Shown here one piece after another: positions 10,811 through 19,669 of a DNA stretch of 64,000 nucleotides. The position numbers and the translations under genes were made by a program. Each line of letters begins with the position of its first letter. Within the stretch, counting starts at the first letter, position 1. The notes under the pieces were generated by a model. That model was not told the DNA's origin, did not search any database, and worked only from the letters and a program-made list of their open reading frames with translations. The stretch lies in the NCBI GenBank assembly GCA_022925895.1, contig JAKSYS010000202.1:26116-90115 (forward strand), given 5' to 3'. The stretch is from Fragilaria crotonensis (Eukaryota > Bacillariophyta > Fragilariophyceae > Fragilariales > Fragilariaceae).

Positions 10811-10926
10811 TGACGTCAATCGTGACGTCACAGTACTGACACTTTCACGTACCACCTACGGTCATACAGTACTCCGTAAAGACAGTAACATAGTGAGAGC
10901 ATGCTGATTGGTACGGCTTGACGTCA
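10811..10926 (+). promoter_or_regulatory. Three TGACGTCA palindromes (CRE-like)
   Basis: Perfect 8-bp palindromes TGACGTCA occur at 10811-10818, 10823-10830 and 10919-10926, the first two 12 bp apart. They lie 168-283 bp upstream of the ATG at 11094. TGACGT/ACGTCA is the core bound by bZIP factors and was described as the CO2/cAMP-responsive element of diatom carbonic-anhydrase promoters. Function here is inferred from motif and position only. Confidence 0.5.
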
Positions 10927-10949
10927 TTTCGTTATACTTGAGAGTGTAT

Positions 10950-10986
10950 TCTTGCATGTTGCATGTTGCATGTTGCATGTTGCAAG
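10950..10986. repeat. Heptanucleotide microsatellite (GCATGTT)n
   Basis: About five head-to-tail copies of a 7-bp GCATGTT unit lie about 110 bp upstream of the gene at 11094. Length variation would be expected; a regulatory role is not evident. Confidence 0.85.
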
Positions 10987-11093
10987 TACACAACAATGAC
11001 TGCACATCAAGTGATATCATTGCGACTAAATTGCTTGGACCACCTCCTTTTGAAGTGCACCTAGAAACAGGCTATTTGGTCTAGTTTATCATT

Positions 11094-12230
11094 ATGGAGA
11101 GACTTGCATCTAATCAACATCGACCGAAGGGACAAGGCTTCATTCTTTTGTCATTCTTTATGTTCGGATTAGGCTACTTCTTTGGTCGCTTTTATGGTGA
11201 TGATGTCAACGTGAGTTATCTGCCCCTTCGTACTGTACTCCGTAGCGACAGCACTCAATCGCCCGGACCAGATCCCACTACTCGGGGAACACAGAAACTG
11301 CGGTTTAACTGGACGTCGCTTCCCCCGCAGTCGGAAATTGCGAAACGGCTCTGGGTTTTACAAAGAAATTGTTCTTTGCCGGTTAAGAATTATGTTTGGC
11401 GAGCACACTGGGGGTTGGGTTCTGACTTGCATGTTTGGTCAAACCAGCTGTGGGGAGCTATGTTGGATTCACACAGAGTAAAAGCACCGTATCCATGGGC
11501 GTGGAAGGATACATCAGTTTGTGGACAGAATTCAACCTGGTTATGCTACTTTCCCGCTGCGGAAGCATCTTGTCCCGGTGAAATAGTCCTTCCGGGCCTT
11601 CAAAATGAGAGATGGAGTGGCATTCCCCGTAAGAATGCCGAATACAATGTCACAGAGTTTCGTGCTGGCGCAACGGAATTCCTCTTTTCATCCGTTTCTC
11701 AAGTTGTCATTCACGAAGCCGAACGGCAGCTTCATTCAGTCTTTGGTGAGAAAGGAGTACCGCCAAATCTCATTACAATGAACATAAGATGGGGCGACAA
11801 GTCAGCCGAGGGAGCCGCTACCGTGATTTCGGATTTCGTCACCGCTATCGAGACAATAGTGAAAGAAAAGAATCTTGACTCAGTTCACATTTTGTTGTGT
11901 ACCGAAGATCCCATTGCCGAGAAAGCGTTTCGACTTGCAGCACACCCGTCGTGGAAAATATATATGGACCAATACTACACGGAGTATCTCCCCTTTCGAA
12001 TGAATCGCACAGAACTCTACAACGCTCATGCCTTCATCACTGCGGATCTGAACGGTAAGCCTGGACTCTGGGCGCTGGGGTCTTTGTTGGTAGCTATGGA
12101 AGCCAATTACTTCGTGCTGACCACCATTTCCAATTGGTCTCGTCTGATGAATGAGCTCAGAAAGAACGTGGTCAATCCTCGATGCGGCAACTGCACTTAC
12201 ATGATTGACCTTCAAGCTGGAGAATGCTAA
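11094..12230 (+). CDS. Type II membrane glycosyltransferase-like protein (fucosyltransferase-like)
   Basis: This is an uninterrupted 378-residue frame starting at ATG 11094. A short basic cytoplasmic tail is followed by one hydrophobic segment at about residues 15-33 and then a lumenal domain with several N-glycosylation sequons (NWT, NCS, NST, NVT, NRT, NWS, NCT) and many Cys. This is the layout of Golgi type II glycosyltransferases. Near residue 228 the block MNIRWGDKSAEG resembles the H-x-R-R-x-D-K nucleotide-sugar motif of alpha-1,6-fucosyltransferases (GT23). The late block EANYFVLTTISNWSRLMNEL fits the site of the conserved C-terminal motif in that fold. GDP-fucose transfer is therefore possible but not proven. 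It is the only apparently intact host-type gene in the window and shows no frame breaks. TGACGTCA motifs lie upstream. It ends 37 bp before repeat R1. Confidence 0.7.
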   Translation: MERLASNQHRPKGQGFILLSFFMFGLGYFFGRFYGDDVNVSYLPLRTVLRSDSTQSPGPDPTTRGTQKLRFNWTSLPPQSEIAKRLWVLQRNCSLPVKNYVWRAHWGLGSDLHVWSNQLWGAMLDSHRVKAPYPWAWKDTSVCGQNSTWLCYFPAAEASCPGEIVLPGLQNERWSGIPRKNAEYNVTEFRAGATEFLFSSVSQVVIHEAERQLHSVFGEKGVPPNLITMNIRWGDKSAEGAATVISDFVTAIETIVKEKNLDSVHILLCTEDPIAEKAFRLAAHPSWKIYMDQYYTEYLPFRMNRTELYNAHAFITADLNGKPGLWALGSLLVAMEANYFVLTTISNWSRLMNELRKNVVNPRCGNCTYMIDLQAGEC

Positions 12231-12473
12231 CATTTGGTAGTAAATACTGTGGTACTGTACTGGTGTGTGACAGACTTTTAGTACCGCTCCTACGTAGTTT
12301 ACCGTTTACATTATCCAGTGCAACAATACACATTACACCAGTGCACAGTATACGTCGTACCGTTACTGTCATACGGGAATCAAATCCCACTCAGAAATGG
12401 CAACGATCGTTTTCATGTCGTTTGTCATAAAAACGACCATTTCTCGCCCAACGCTTCACCTCGCTCGCTCCCT

Positions 12474-12514
12474 TCAGACGTACACATTCTCAGACGTGCA
12501 CTCTTCAGACGTAC
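12474..12514 (+). promoter_or_regulatory. Three TCAGACGTRC motifs upstream of the R1 ORF
   Basis: TCAGACGTAC at 12474, TCAGACGTGC at 12490 and TCAGACGTAC at 12505 are spaced 15-16 bp apart. All three are kept at the matching places in R2 (59224, 59240, 59255) although bases between them differ. This suggests a repeated binding site in the promoter or leader of this repeat family. Confidence 0.5.
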
Positions 12515-12533
12515 GTCGTTTCTTTTGTGATCC

Positions 12534-12588
12534 TGAGTGTTCCTGAAGAACACTCATCAAAAGAAATTGATCATCATTTGATGATCAA
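12534..12588. promoter_or_regulatory. Two consecutive perfect hairpins upstream of the R1 ORF
   Basis: The first, 12534-12556, pairs TGAGTGTTC with GAACACTCA around a 5-base loop. The second, 12567-12588, pairs TTGATCATCA with its complement around two bases. Both are retained in R2 (59284-59306 and 59317-59338). They lie 60-115 bp before the ATG and could act in DNA, or as RNA structure in the leader. Confidence 0.55.
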
Positions 12589-12647
12589 CAATTTCTCACA
12601 ATTTGTCAACAACTGTAAATATATTTAGCCGGCCCCCATTTTATCCA

Positions 12648-13369
12648 ATGTACAATTTTCGTAGCAGCGTAACTGACCATGACGACTTTTTACCCGCCAT
12701 CGTCACGATTCAGTCCCCCTGTAGCGATAGCCAGTGTACTAGTACCCACTTGGCTACCGACGTCACCGTAGGACTCGTCCACCCATGTCCACATACTGTA
12801 GTGTTAGCTACGCGCAACGTAGCACCATCTACTTGCATCGTACCTACAGATACTAGCACAGTCGCTTCGCCTACTAGCACTGTGTCTACGTCTACATGTA
12901 CTGTAGTTACACCTAGTCAACCCGTAGCTCAGTATACCCGTCCCGTAGACTCCCACGGGTATACCGTCGTGTCTGCTACTAGCACTCCCGCTTCCTCTGC
13001 CGCTAGCGTAGCATCCAGTAGCCCTGAAACCGTAGCACCGGCCAACGTTCGTACTGTAGCGACCGATACCGTCACCGTGACGTCACCACCTGCCTGCGAC
13101 CCCGGTCTGGCGTGCGCCCGATTTAACCATGGTCTGGCCTCCACTCCGCGCTCGCACGCAGAATCTATCATGGTTCACTCGCCTAGAATCAACCGACTTA
13201 GGCAGGCATCCTCTGCCCTTTTTAACTCTGATACCTTCAGGTTAGTTAGGCACAGGAATTCAGTTATGCTTCCATCTAAACTGTCAGATCTGAAGCAACT
13301 GAAAATAACAGAATTTTTCAACAGAGCTCCCCCAGATTCAAAGTGCACACAATTTATTAAGAACTTAGT
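12648..13369 (+). pseudogene. Ser/Thr-rich protein of repeat R1 with PIP-box-like motif, 3' truncated
   Basis: The frame begins at ATG 12648 and is preceded by an AT-rich AATATATTTAG. About 190 residues are rich in Ser, Thr, Val and Ala with loose repetition (VASPTSTVSTSTCTVV and similar). A basic region (SPRINRLRQ, VRHRNSVM) follows, then LKQLKITEFF at about residues 215-224. QLKITEFF (13296-13319) fits the PCNA-interacting pattern Q-x-x-I-x-x-F-F. The frame is continuous to 13369 but then runs into antisense Copia sequence, so the acidic C-terminal part seen in R2 is lost. The family is unknown to me. It may be a protein of an undescribed mobile element or a host multigene family. Confidence 0.55.
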
Positions 13370-14545
13370 CAATAGAATTCCCTGCTTGGCCATCTCCTGG
13401 AGCTTCCTCATCGAGATGTGTCCAAATTGATGGTGGATCGCCAATAGCTCTGCCAGGTCATTGGCTGGCTGTCGGTCCTCCTCGTCGAGAATTATGTTGA
13501 CGTTTGTTGTTCGCGGCAGGTCCATATCGGCTGTCGTCGGTTGCTGTCTCGTTTGCGGCGTCGTCCCTGTTGTTGCCTTCGTTGTTTCCCCCTTTGAGGG
13601 CGTACTGGATGGGCCGTCGAGGTCGTGTGTCGCCGATGTTGGATCGGAATCGGTCGGACTGCGCCACACGTTGTTCTTCTGACTCGCGCCGCATGCTTCC
13701 ATCTCGTCATCGTCTTCGTCATCCGGCACGAATCCGGATGGTATCGCGATTACGCCCGAGTCGTTTCCTCCAGTTCGGCCTCACTACAGAAGGCTCGAAA
13801 CTTGTCGAAGCCTGATGCCATCGAGAAGGTAGCAACATTGTCTCGTTTGCCAAGTGGGATCCTCATTTTGAACTTGCCTCCGCCCCAAAATAACACACAC
13901 TCCCTGCCGTTCGTGTATTCGCCACATTGGTCGCGGTCCGGTCCTGTCGTCTGTGTCTGTGACCAGTGTTGCGGGCTCAGAAGTCGAACTCGTCCGTCGG
14001 GAACGTAGTAAGAGTTTGGGATTGTAAAGGTGTGTTTCCTTCCCATTTCGTCCTCCCAACTCCAACGTAGCGTGCCGATCTGCACGTTAGTCGTTTTCGT
14101 TCCGGCGAATCCCTTCACAACCCGATCCGTTGGTCGCAGCTTTCCAACGAAGTCGTCCTTGACGTGTGATATACATCCAGAGCATCGGTTGTCTATTCCT
14201 ATCGTTTCGGAGTCTGTGTCAAATTGTGCCTTCTTTCGGTCGCTATCGTAGCGTTCGCTTGCATGGCGAGGACTGTCATTGCCATCGCAGTCCCCTTGGC
14301 CGCCAGCTTGTCTTGCAATTGATGCGATTGTGTGAGTGTCGCCGACGGCTCTTGGTCTTGATGTTCTTCAGGATCCAATCTCCCAGGTCGTTCGAGTAGC
14401 ATTCAATCATCTGCCAGCATCTTGTCCATGCTGTCGTGACGATGAGTCCTTCCTCCTCCCGACTCTGTTTGTTGTCGCTTCGCCGACAAACACTCGTGTC
14501 ATCATATGACAGACGATTGCGATGATGGTGGGTATAGACCAACAC
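13370..14545 (-). pseudogene. Copia F protease and GAG-pre-integrase region
   Basis: Read on the minus strand the coding signal includes DTDSETIGIDNRCSGCIS (protease-like start, about 14215-14160) and VVKGFAG. Next come IPNSYYVPDGRVRLLSPQHW (about 14030-13970), typical of the segment after Copia protease, and HHQFGHISMRKLQEMAKQGI (about 13435-13375), the His-containing start of the GAG-pre-integrase zinc-binding domain. At least two frame changes occur. Translation would run on through the junction into antisense R1 sequence, which shows the breakpoint clearly. This lineage's protease motif (IGIDN) differs from the DSHADT type of families A and B. Confidence 0.72.
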
Positions 14546-14592
14546 AACGTTAGTAAAATCCGCACTACTAGTGTGTTAGTCCACCCTCCCCG

Positions 14593-15885
14593 TCATTCGC
14601 TGTCCTCGTCCTCAGTCGTGTCCTTCTCGGCCGACTGTTCCATCTTGGAGATGAAGGCCTTTGCAACCTTGAGTTTCTTTTCGATCGTCTTCTTTTTGTC
14701 CGATCCGGTCGATTCGCGCTTGCGCTTCTCTCCGGCTGCGTCCGCGGCCAGGCCCTTGCACTCCTTTGGCTTATGGGCACGCCACTTCTCGCATTTGCCA
14801 CCGGTGTCCTTTCCACACCAGTACCAGGTGTGGCCTTTGAAATCGACCTCCTTCTTGTCTCCCTGTTTTGGTGCCTTCCACTTCTTTGGGTGGTCGCCCT
14901 CCTTCTTCTTCGAGGATTGCTTGTCACCTCCCGATTTGGTCGTTTTCTTTTTCGAATTCTCGGAGGACACCTTCTTGTTAAGCGACTTCATCGTAGAGTT
15001 GAATTTTGCCTCCAACGCCACAATCTTTTCTTCAGCTGTTGGTGCGTTCCATGTGCCCTTCTCAACCATCGTGTCGTACTTGTTCTTGGCGGCGATCATC
15101 AGGTCATCGGGAGTTAACTCCTCTCCTTCTTCATGGTCGTCCTGCTTGCGCATGAGCCAGGCTCGGAAGACTTCGTCGCTCACGGCTCCGTATCCCATGA
15201 AGAGGTTGATTAGGAGATCCGACGTTTTCTGGTTCCGCGCTGTCAACGATTGGACCAAGAGCTTGACATATTGATTGAACTTGCCTATGTCACTGTCCAC
15301 AGTCAATATGTAGCTATCGAGGTTTGACAGTTTCGTACGAATTTGGTTGGTGGTCGCGTTGGTGTCGAGGTGGCTTTCCCCTGATGATGATCTTTAGGAG
15401 AGCCACACCGCTGCACAGATCGTTGTCACCGATCCGATACTGTTCCGACCACAGGGAGATTCTCTTCTTCGCGGCATTCGAGAGAGACGCCATGAGACAC
15501 TTGTAGAGCATGTAGGTGTCTTGAGCTTCGCGTCCTTCTTCGTTGATGTGCTGCAATTCGGATACAACGACTTGCTCGAGCGAAATCGTTCCGTAGTTGT
15601 CGATGAGCAGAGTCTCTCCTGCACCGGGTCGCCATTCTCCGTCACTTCCAGCGTGATGTTCAGGATGCTGTCGGACCATCCCATCTCGTCGGCTCTGTCT
15701 TGGACATCCTTGAGGAACTGGTAGAGGCCCTCATCCTCACACTCGAAGGGTTCCTTGCAGACTTCCCTGATTGCCGACTTGTAGATCTTGGAATGTTCGG
15801 ACTTGGTGTAGTCCAGCAGTCCTTCAACCGCTAGCGCTGGAGAGAACGCGAAGGCGACCTCCGGTTCGTCGGCTGGTTCATCCAT
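14593..15885 (-). pseudogene. Copia F gag
   Basis: gag forms the particle that packages element RNA. The first ORF starts at ATG 15885 (MDEPADEPEVAFAF...), with helical segments such as YQFLKDVQDRADEMGWSDSI. The frame changes near 15640 and again near 15310. The last part (15306-14593) contains a Lys-rich region and the Cys/His block WYWCGKDTGGKCEKW with a following HKPKEC, which may be a variant zinc knuckle. An acidic end (KDTTEDEDSE) precedes the stop. Frame breaks make it non-functional as read. Confidence 0.7.
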
Positions 15886-16214
15886 GATGATACCTTGTTC
15901 TTCTTGTTAGTAACTTAGCGCAGAGGAAGCGTGTGATTTACCCGGTGTTGCGCTGATCAACAAGTGATAACAAAACTACGGGGTAAGGGCTTTTGATAAA
16001 GTAGACGTACTAAACATTGTGATTAGATTATGTCGTGGGTTTTCGAATCGGCAGTCGTATTCCCCGTGTTTTCATACGTGGAAAGACCGTAATTTGCTCC
16101 CCGCGACTCGGTCCGCGACTAACCGCGACTAAATACGAATGTATGCCTCTGCGCTCACATTATGTTGGTTTTGCGCTCGTAACAGTACGGTACGTTACAT
16201 GCCAGTATCATCAC
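15886..16214. other. Region between two divergently oriented Copia fragments
   Basis: This is about 330 bp between the gag start of F (minus strand) and the RNase H fragment G (plus strand). No ORF is supported. It may hold the leader or LTR of F, including a GATAAAG sequence near 15995, but there is no second copy in the window to define ends. Confidence 0.45.
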
Positions 16215-16216
16215 AC

Positions 16217-16965
16217 GTTGGGCGGTTGAACTCGGGCGCATCGATATATATATTGAAGTCTCGTTACTTTCGCAACATCTTGCCTTACCTCGAGTTGGAC
16301 ACCTTGAGGATGTGTATCACGTGTTTGCTTACTTAGTACAGAAATATCCCAAGTCGAGAATCATCTTTGATCCCACCGACCCGGTGCCTGCAACTCCGAC
16401 AGCCGTCGTGAAGCCTGATTGGTCATCGTTTTATAGCGAGTCAGAAGAAGAATTACCCCCTAGAATGCCCGAGCCGCTTGGCAATCCGGTAACTATACAT
16501 GTGTTTGTTGACGCCAATCATGCGGGAAATGTGGTTACGCGTCGTTCACATACAGGAATTCTGGTCTTTATCCAGAACTCGCCCATTCTTTGGGTGAGCA
16601 AACGGCAAAACACCGTTGAAACTTCTACCTTCGGGAGTGAATTCGTGGCCATGCGACATGCTCGAGATGTCATCATTGCGTTGCGTTACAAATTGCGAAT
16701 GTTCGGGGTGCCTCTTGAGGGGCCGGCGCAAGTATATTGTGACAACCAAGGTGTCGTGAAGAATGCCAGTATCCCAGAATCGGTTTTGAGTAAGAAGCAC
16801 AACGCCATTAACTATCATGCGGTCACGGTCCGTGAAGCTGCCGCTGCAGGCGTGCTACAGGTCTTGAAGGAGGACACGCAGACGAATCTGGCGGACTTGT
16901 TCACCAAGGTCCTTCCGGCTGATCGTCGACGTGAGTTGCTCAGTTGTATACTCTACAATCTTTGA
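16217..16965 (+). CDS. Copia G RNase H domain fragment
   Basis: Coding starts at the fragment's left edge (WAVELGRIDIYIEVSLLSQ from about 16221) and is open to TGA-terminated NL at 16965. RNase H landmarks are FVDANHAGN, RRSHTGILVF, ILWVSKRQNTVETS, SEFVAMRH, VYCDNQGVVKN, SKKHNAINYH and NLADLFTKVLP, including the three acidic residues expected for catalysis. The start at 16312 seen in some readings is only an internal codon. Without reverse transcriptase it cannot support transposition, yet the frame is intact, so the truncation is probably young. Confidence 0.82.
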
Positions 16966-17081
16966 TTTGTGCCCAAGGTTTCCAACCAGTGAATGGTATC
17001 GGTACCTCATGCGCGACTCGTTCGTGGGCTCTAATGCAGGTTCATGGTTTATGGTTTATGTGAAGTTCGTATTGCGGGGAC

Positions 17082-17313
17082 TGTTTAATATGAGCCAATA
17101 CTGTCGTGGTACGATACGGTGCAATCTCGTGCGTCATCTGATTTGACGTTGACATCTATCAATCCGAATCCACATAAGGGGTATGTTCCCTAGCTTATGT
17201 CTAGTGTAATTAGTGCTCACTTCTCTATCTTGTTGAATATCATCTTGCTTCCCTTGTTATAGGCTTAAGACTTTAGCAACTTGTGCGGTGAGTAGTGCAA
17301 TATAACTCTAACA
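17082..17313 (+). repeat. Presumed 3' LTR of Copia G
   Basis: Its start is set by the adjoining polypurine tract and TGTT. The end at CTCTAACA (17313) is chosen because TGTT...AACA would be inverted ends as in family A; no second copy confirms it. The Gypsy LTR-related sequence begins immediately after, so the end is uncertain by tens of bases. Confidence 0.45.
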
Positions 17314-17537
17314 AAAAAGACTGAGTTCGGGGAAGTAAAGATCTCCCCGAACAGGTCGCAACAATTTATAACGTTAACATAAACTGGCGAAGGACCCACA
17401 TATAACCTGAAGCCTCGAGCTCCGAGTTCAGAGAACTCGTATGTGTATGCTGGGCTAGAGTGGTTAAGTCCCTCGGCTCATGCAATAACTCAGTCTTTTT
17501 ACATTGAGATAATTGACACTACCTTCAAGGTCGTGCA
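17314..17537 (+). repeat. 5' LTR region of Gypsy, internally inverted
   Basis: Bases 17315-17484 are the reverse complement of 57099-57267 of the 3' LTR with only a few substitutions. Bases 17487-17537 match 57256-57306 directly, ending GGTCGTGCA. The two parts share AACTCAGTCTTTTT / AAAAAGACTGAGTT, so these 14 bases now flank the block as an inverted repeat. Small hairpins (GTTCGGGGA with TCCCCGAAC; GAGTTC-AGA-GAACTC) lie inside. Confidence 0.8.
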
Positions 17538-17593
17538 TTCTGATCAGACAAGAGACTTAGAAGGCTAAAGCTTAATTTGTTCAACACATTAAC

Positions 17594-18827
17594 ATGAGTG
17601 GACCTTTATACGAGAGGCGCGCCCAGTTGGAGAATAGGGCTCCTTTAACCTTGGTAACTACCCTTGAAATTGATGAAATACCAACTGCCGAACTAATGAT
17701 TACCTTTGATGATACTACGTTTAAAAAGGTAATGGTGCCCACGCACGATTTGGAAAGTTTAGAACAGGTATTGTATTGTTATCACGAATTCCTTGAGGCG
17801 GCTAGGAAGCTTAATCTGGACAACGCCGAGTGGTTTGATTACTATCGCGATACGCTTCGTGGACACGCACGAATTGCCTGGGATGTGCTGGCGAACGCTA
17901 CACTCCCTAGGAATAGGAATGAGCGAACCTTCAAAGCGACCTTTTCGGTTGTTCATTACCACAATCGTGGATGAAACGGCATATCGGTCCTTAATGGAGT
18001 ATTTGCGGACCACGGTAAAACCTCGAAATATGTCAGTTATGGAAGTTTCCCGTCGGTTCCAGGTCTTGTGCATGTATGCGGAAGATCTACCCATGGAAAG
18101 CGGGGAAATGCCGGTACCTTTGAGAGCTGAAGAGATGAAAGCCATGTTTTACAATATGATGCCAGAAGAGTGGAAAGACACTTTCACTCAAGGAAATTTA
18201 CGTATGTCCTCTATGAGTCTCTCGCAGATGGCTATCTATTTTAATAGTTTGGGATCGATGGAAGGACCAAAGAATCAATCCGGTAAGAAAAGGAAGGGCG
18301 CTGACAATAATTATTCATCTAACAGCAATTCGAGGAACAATCGACAACGGAACAATCACGGACGTTATCGAGGCAACCGCAACGACAATGATCACGGAAA
18401 CAATCAAAACTCAGGTCGAGGCGGAAGAGGTAATGGCAGAGGTCGAGGAGGTCGTGGAAATCGCAATGGCAACGGTGGTAGGAACAACTATCAACGACTT
18501 CATGGCGAGGACACGTGCCCAGTTCATGGTCGACACAAGTGGCGAGAATGTTTTTTGAATCCTCACGGAGACGATTATCGGCCACGGACTGGCAACCAAG
18601 GAAATAATAATTCCCAGAATCGAGGAAATGGTTCGAGGCGCGGTGACGCTTATCATTCAAACAATAATGATGGGAACGGTAGTCGAGGAAATGGCTCCAA
18701 TGGAAACAATAATCAAGAGCGCAATAACAACAACGGCAGAGAACGCCGTGACGAAACCGTCAGCTCAAGTCGCAACGACGACCATTATATGAATGATATT
18801 GGGACGCCGAATGGAATTGACAATTAA
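17594..18827 (+). pseudogene. Gypsy gag, one frameshift
   Basis: ATG at 17594. The N-terminal capsid region reads in one frame to about 17965 (YHEFLEAARKLNLDNAEWFDYYRDTL), and the remainder is one base out of frame (MEYLRTTVKPRNMSVMEVSRRFQ onward). The C-terminal half is very rich in Asn, Arg and Gly. It holds a single Cys/His finger, CPVHGRHKWREC, at about 18516-18551, in place of the usual CCHC nucleocapsid finger. The gene forms the particle shell and binds genomic RNA. One indel at about 17960 separates the two ORFs. The stop at 18825-18827 overlaps the ATG of the protease ORF, suggesting frameshift-type or reinitiation expression of pol. Confidence 0.82.
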
Positions 18828-19669
18828 TGAATAAGGGGCAACCAAGCGAGTACAATACAGGTGAAGTATACGGTGAAAATGCGTGTGATTTTATATGTGA
18901 AATGTATTATGTGACCGAAAAGAATGAAAAGCAAAACATTGAATGTGAAACTGTGCCGTGCAGCATCATGCAGATTGAAAACTTACAAGGGAAACTGACG
19001 ACAAGGACCATGATTGTGCTATTTGACCCTGGGAGCACCAGCTCTTATATTAAAAGAAGTGTTTTGCCTGCGGGGGCGACACCTACGTTACACTCCGTGG
19101 AACGCAAGGCGACGACCTTAGGAGGAGAAACTATGAGTAATTTATCGGTGAGGGCCGGAAACATAACGCTGCCCGAATTTTCGAAATCATTACAGGTGAA
19201 TCAACATGTTTTTTGGGTACATACCAACGAAAATGTGCGATATGATGCGATCATCGGAAGAGATTTATTGAGCGAATTGAAACTTGATATTTGCTATTCC
19301 GATGGGACGATGAAAATGGAAGGACGAGTAGTCCTAATGAAGAAGAGGGGTGAAACGCCAACGTTCTATGTCGATGACGAAGAAGACGAAAACGACGCCT
19401 ATGCCGTGGAGATTAAAGACGCTAAGTATGAGAAGGTGAAGATTGACGACGTGATTGAACAGCAAAAGCATCTCTCCACAATACAACAACAACAATTGCG
19501 ATCGGCATTATGGGGTAACGATCAGCTGTTTGAGGGCAAATTAAGAAAGTATACCGGCAAGAAAATTCATTTGGAACTTAAAAACGATGCTCACCCCGTT
19601 CATTGTAAACCTTTCCTGTTCCACAAACGCAGGTCGAAGTATTCAAAAAGAGTGCGAACGTTTGTGTAA
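18827..19669 (+). CDS. Gypsy protease
   Basis: This 280-codon frame overlaps the gag stop by one base (…TAATGA). The aspartic protease signature is VLFDPGSTSSYI at about residues 64-75 (D-x-G-S type) with the later hydrophobic flap-end block YDAIIGRDLLSEL. It processes Gag-Pol in the particle. The C-terminal 60 residues lead toward reverse transcriptase (KKIHLELKNDAHPVHCKP, typical of the start of Gypsy RT), but the frame changes at about 19610. Pol is then continued by the next ORF, so protease and RT were probably one polyprotein before a one-base change. Confidence 0.85.
   Translation: MNKGQPSEYNTGEVYGENACDFICEMYYVTEKNEKQNIECETVPCSIMQIENLQGKLTTRTMIVLFDPGSTSSYIKRSVLPAGATPTLHSVERKATTLGGETMSNLSVRAGNITLPEFSKSLQVNQHVFWVHTNENVRYDAIIGRDLLSELKLDICYSDGTMKMEGRVVLMKKRGETPTFYVDDEEDENDAYAVEIKDAKYEKVKIDDVIEQQKHLSTIQQQQLRSALWGNDQLFEGKLRKYTGKKIHLELKNDAHPVHCKPFLFHKRRSKYSKRVRTFV

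Larger units (their letters stand above)
12268..13369 (+). repeat. Dispersed repeat R1, truncated copy
   Basis: The stretch from GACAGACTTTTAGTACCGC onward matches 59018-60115 over about 1.1 kb, including an upstream region with hairpins and a protein-coding part. Similarity starts at about 12268 and ends at about 13369, where this copy is fused to Copia fragment F. In R2 the sequence goes on for up to another 1.8 kb. Differences are mainly scattered substitutions and 1-3-base indels. Confidence 0.88.
13370..15890 (-). mobile_element. Copia fragment F (gag to GAG-pre-integrase)
   Basis: A minus-strand Copia piece includes the start of gag at 15885, the nucleocapsid part, protease region and GAG-pre-integrase domain, and then stops abruptly at 13369/13370 against repeat R1. 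Integrase, reverse transcriptase and the 3' LTR are absent. The 330 bp upstream of gag (15886-16215) may include its leader and part of a 5' LTR, but I found no LTR partner to prove this. Confidence 0.75.
16215..17313 (+). mobile_element. Copia fragment G: RNase H end plus 3' LTR
   Basis: A plus-strand 3' end of a Copia element of the A/B/E type. It begins abruptly inside the reverse transcriptase thumb/connection region (about 16217), runs through RNase H, and reaches a polypurine tract TTGCGGGGAC (17072-17081) like those of elements A and B. A presumed LTR starting TGTTTAATAT follows. It sits head-to-head with fragment F, which is of another lineage, so the pair arose by rearrangement or by nested insertion followed by deletion. 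Confidence 0.75.

Noticed and set aside
17450-17484. tRNA-like D-arm (GAGTGGTTAAG) in the Gypsy LTR
   Set aside because: No acceptor stem, anticodon arm or T-arm (GGTTCGA) can be formed around it.
17538-17560. Gypsy primer-binding site after the 5' LTR (TTCTGATCAGAC)
   Set aside because: It does not start with TGG and I cannot match it to a tRNA end; the LTR there is rearranged, so the site is left unassigned.
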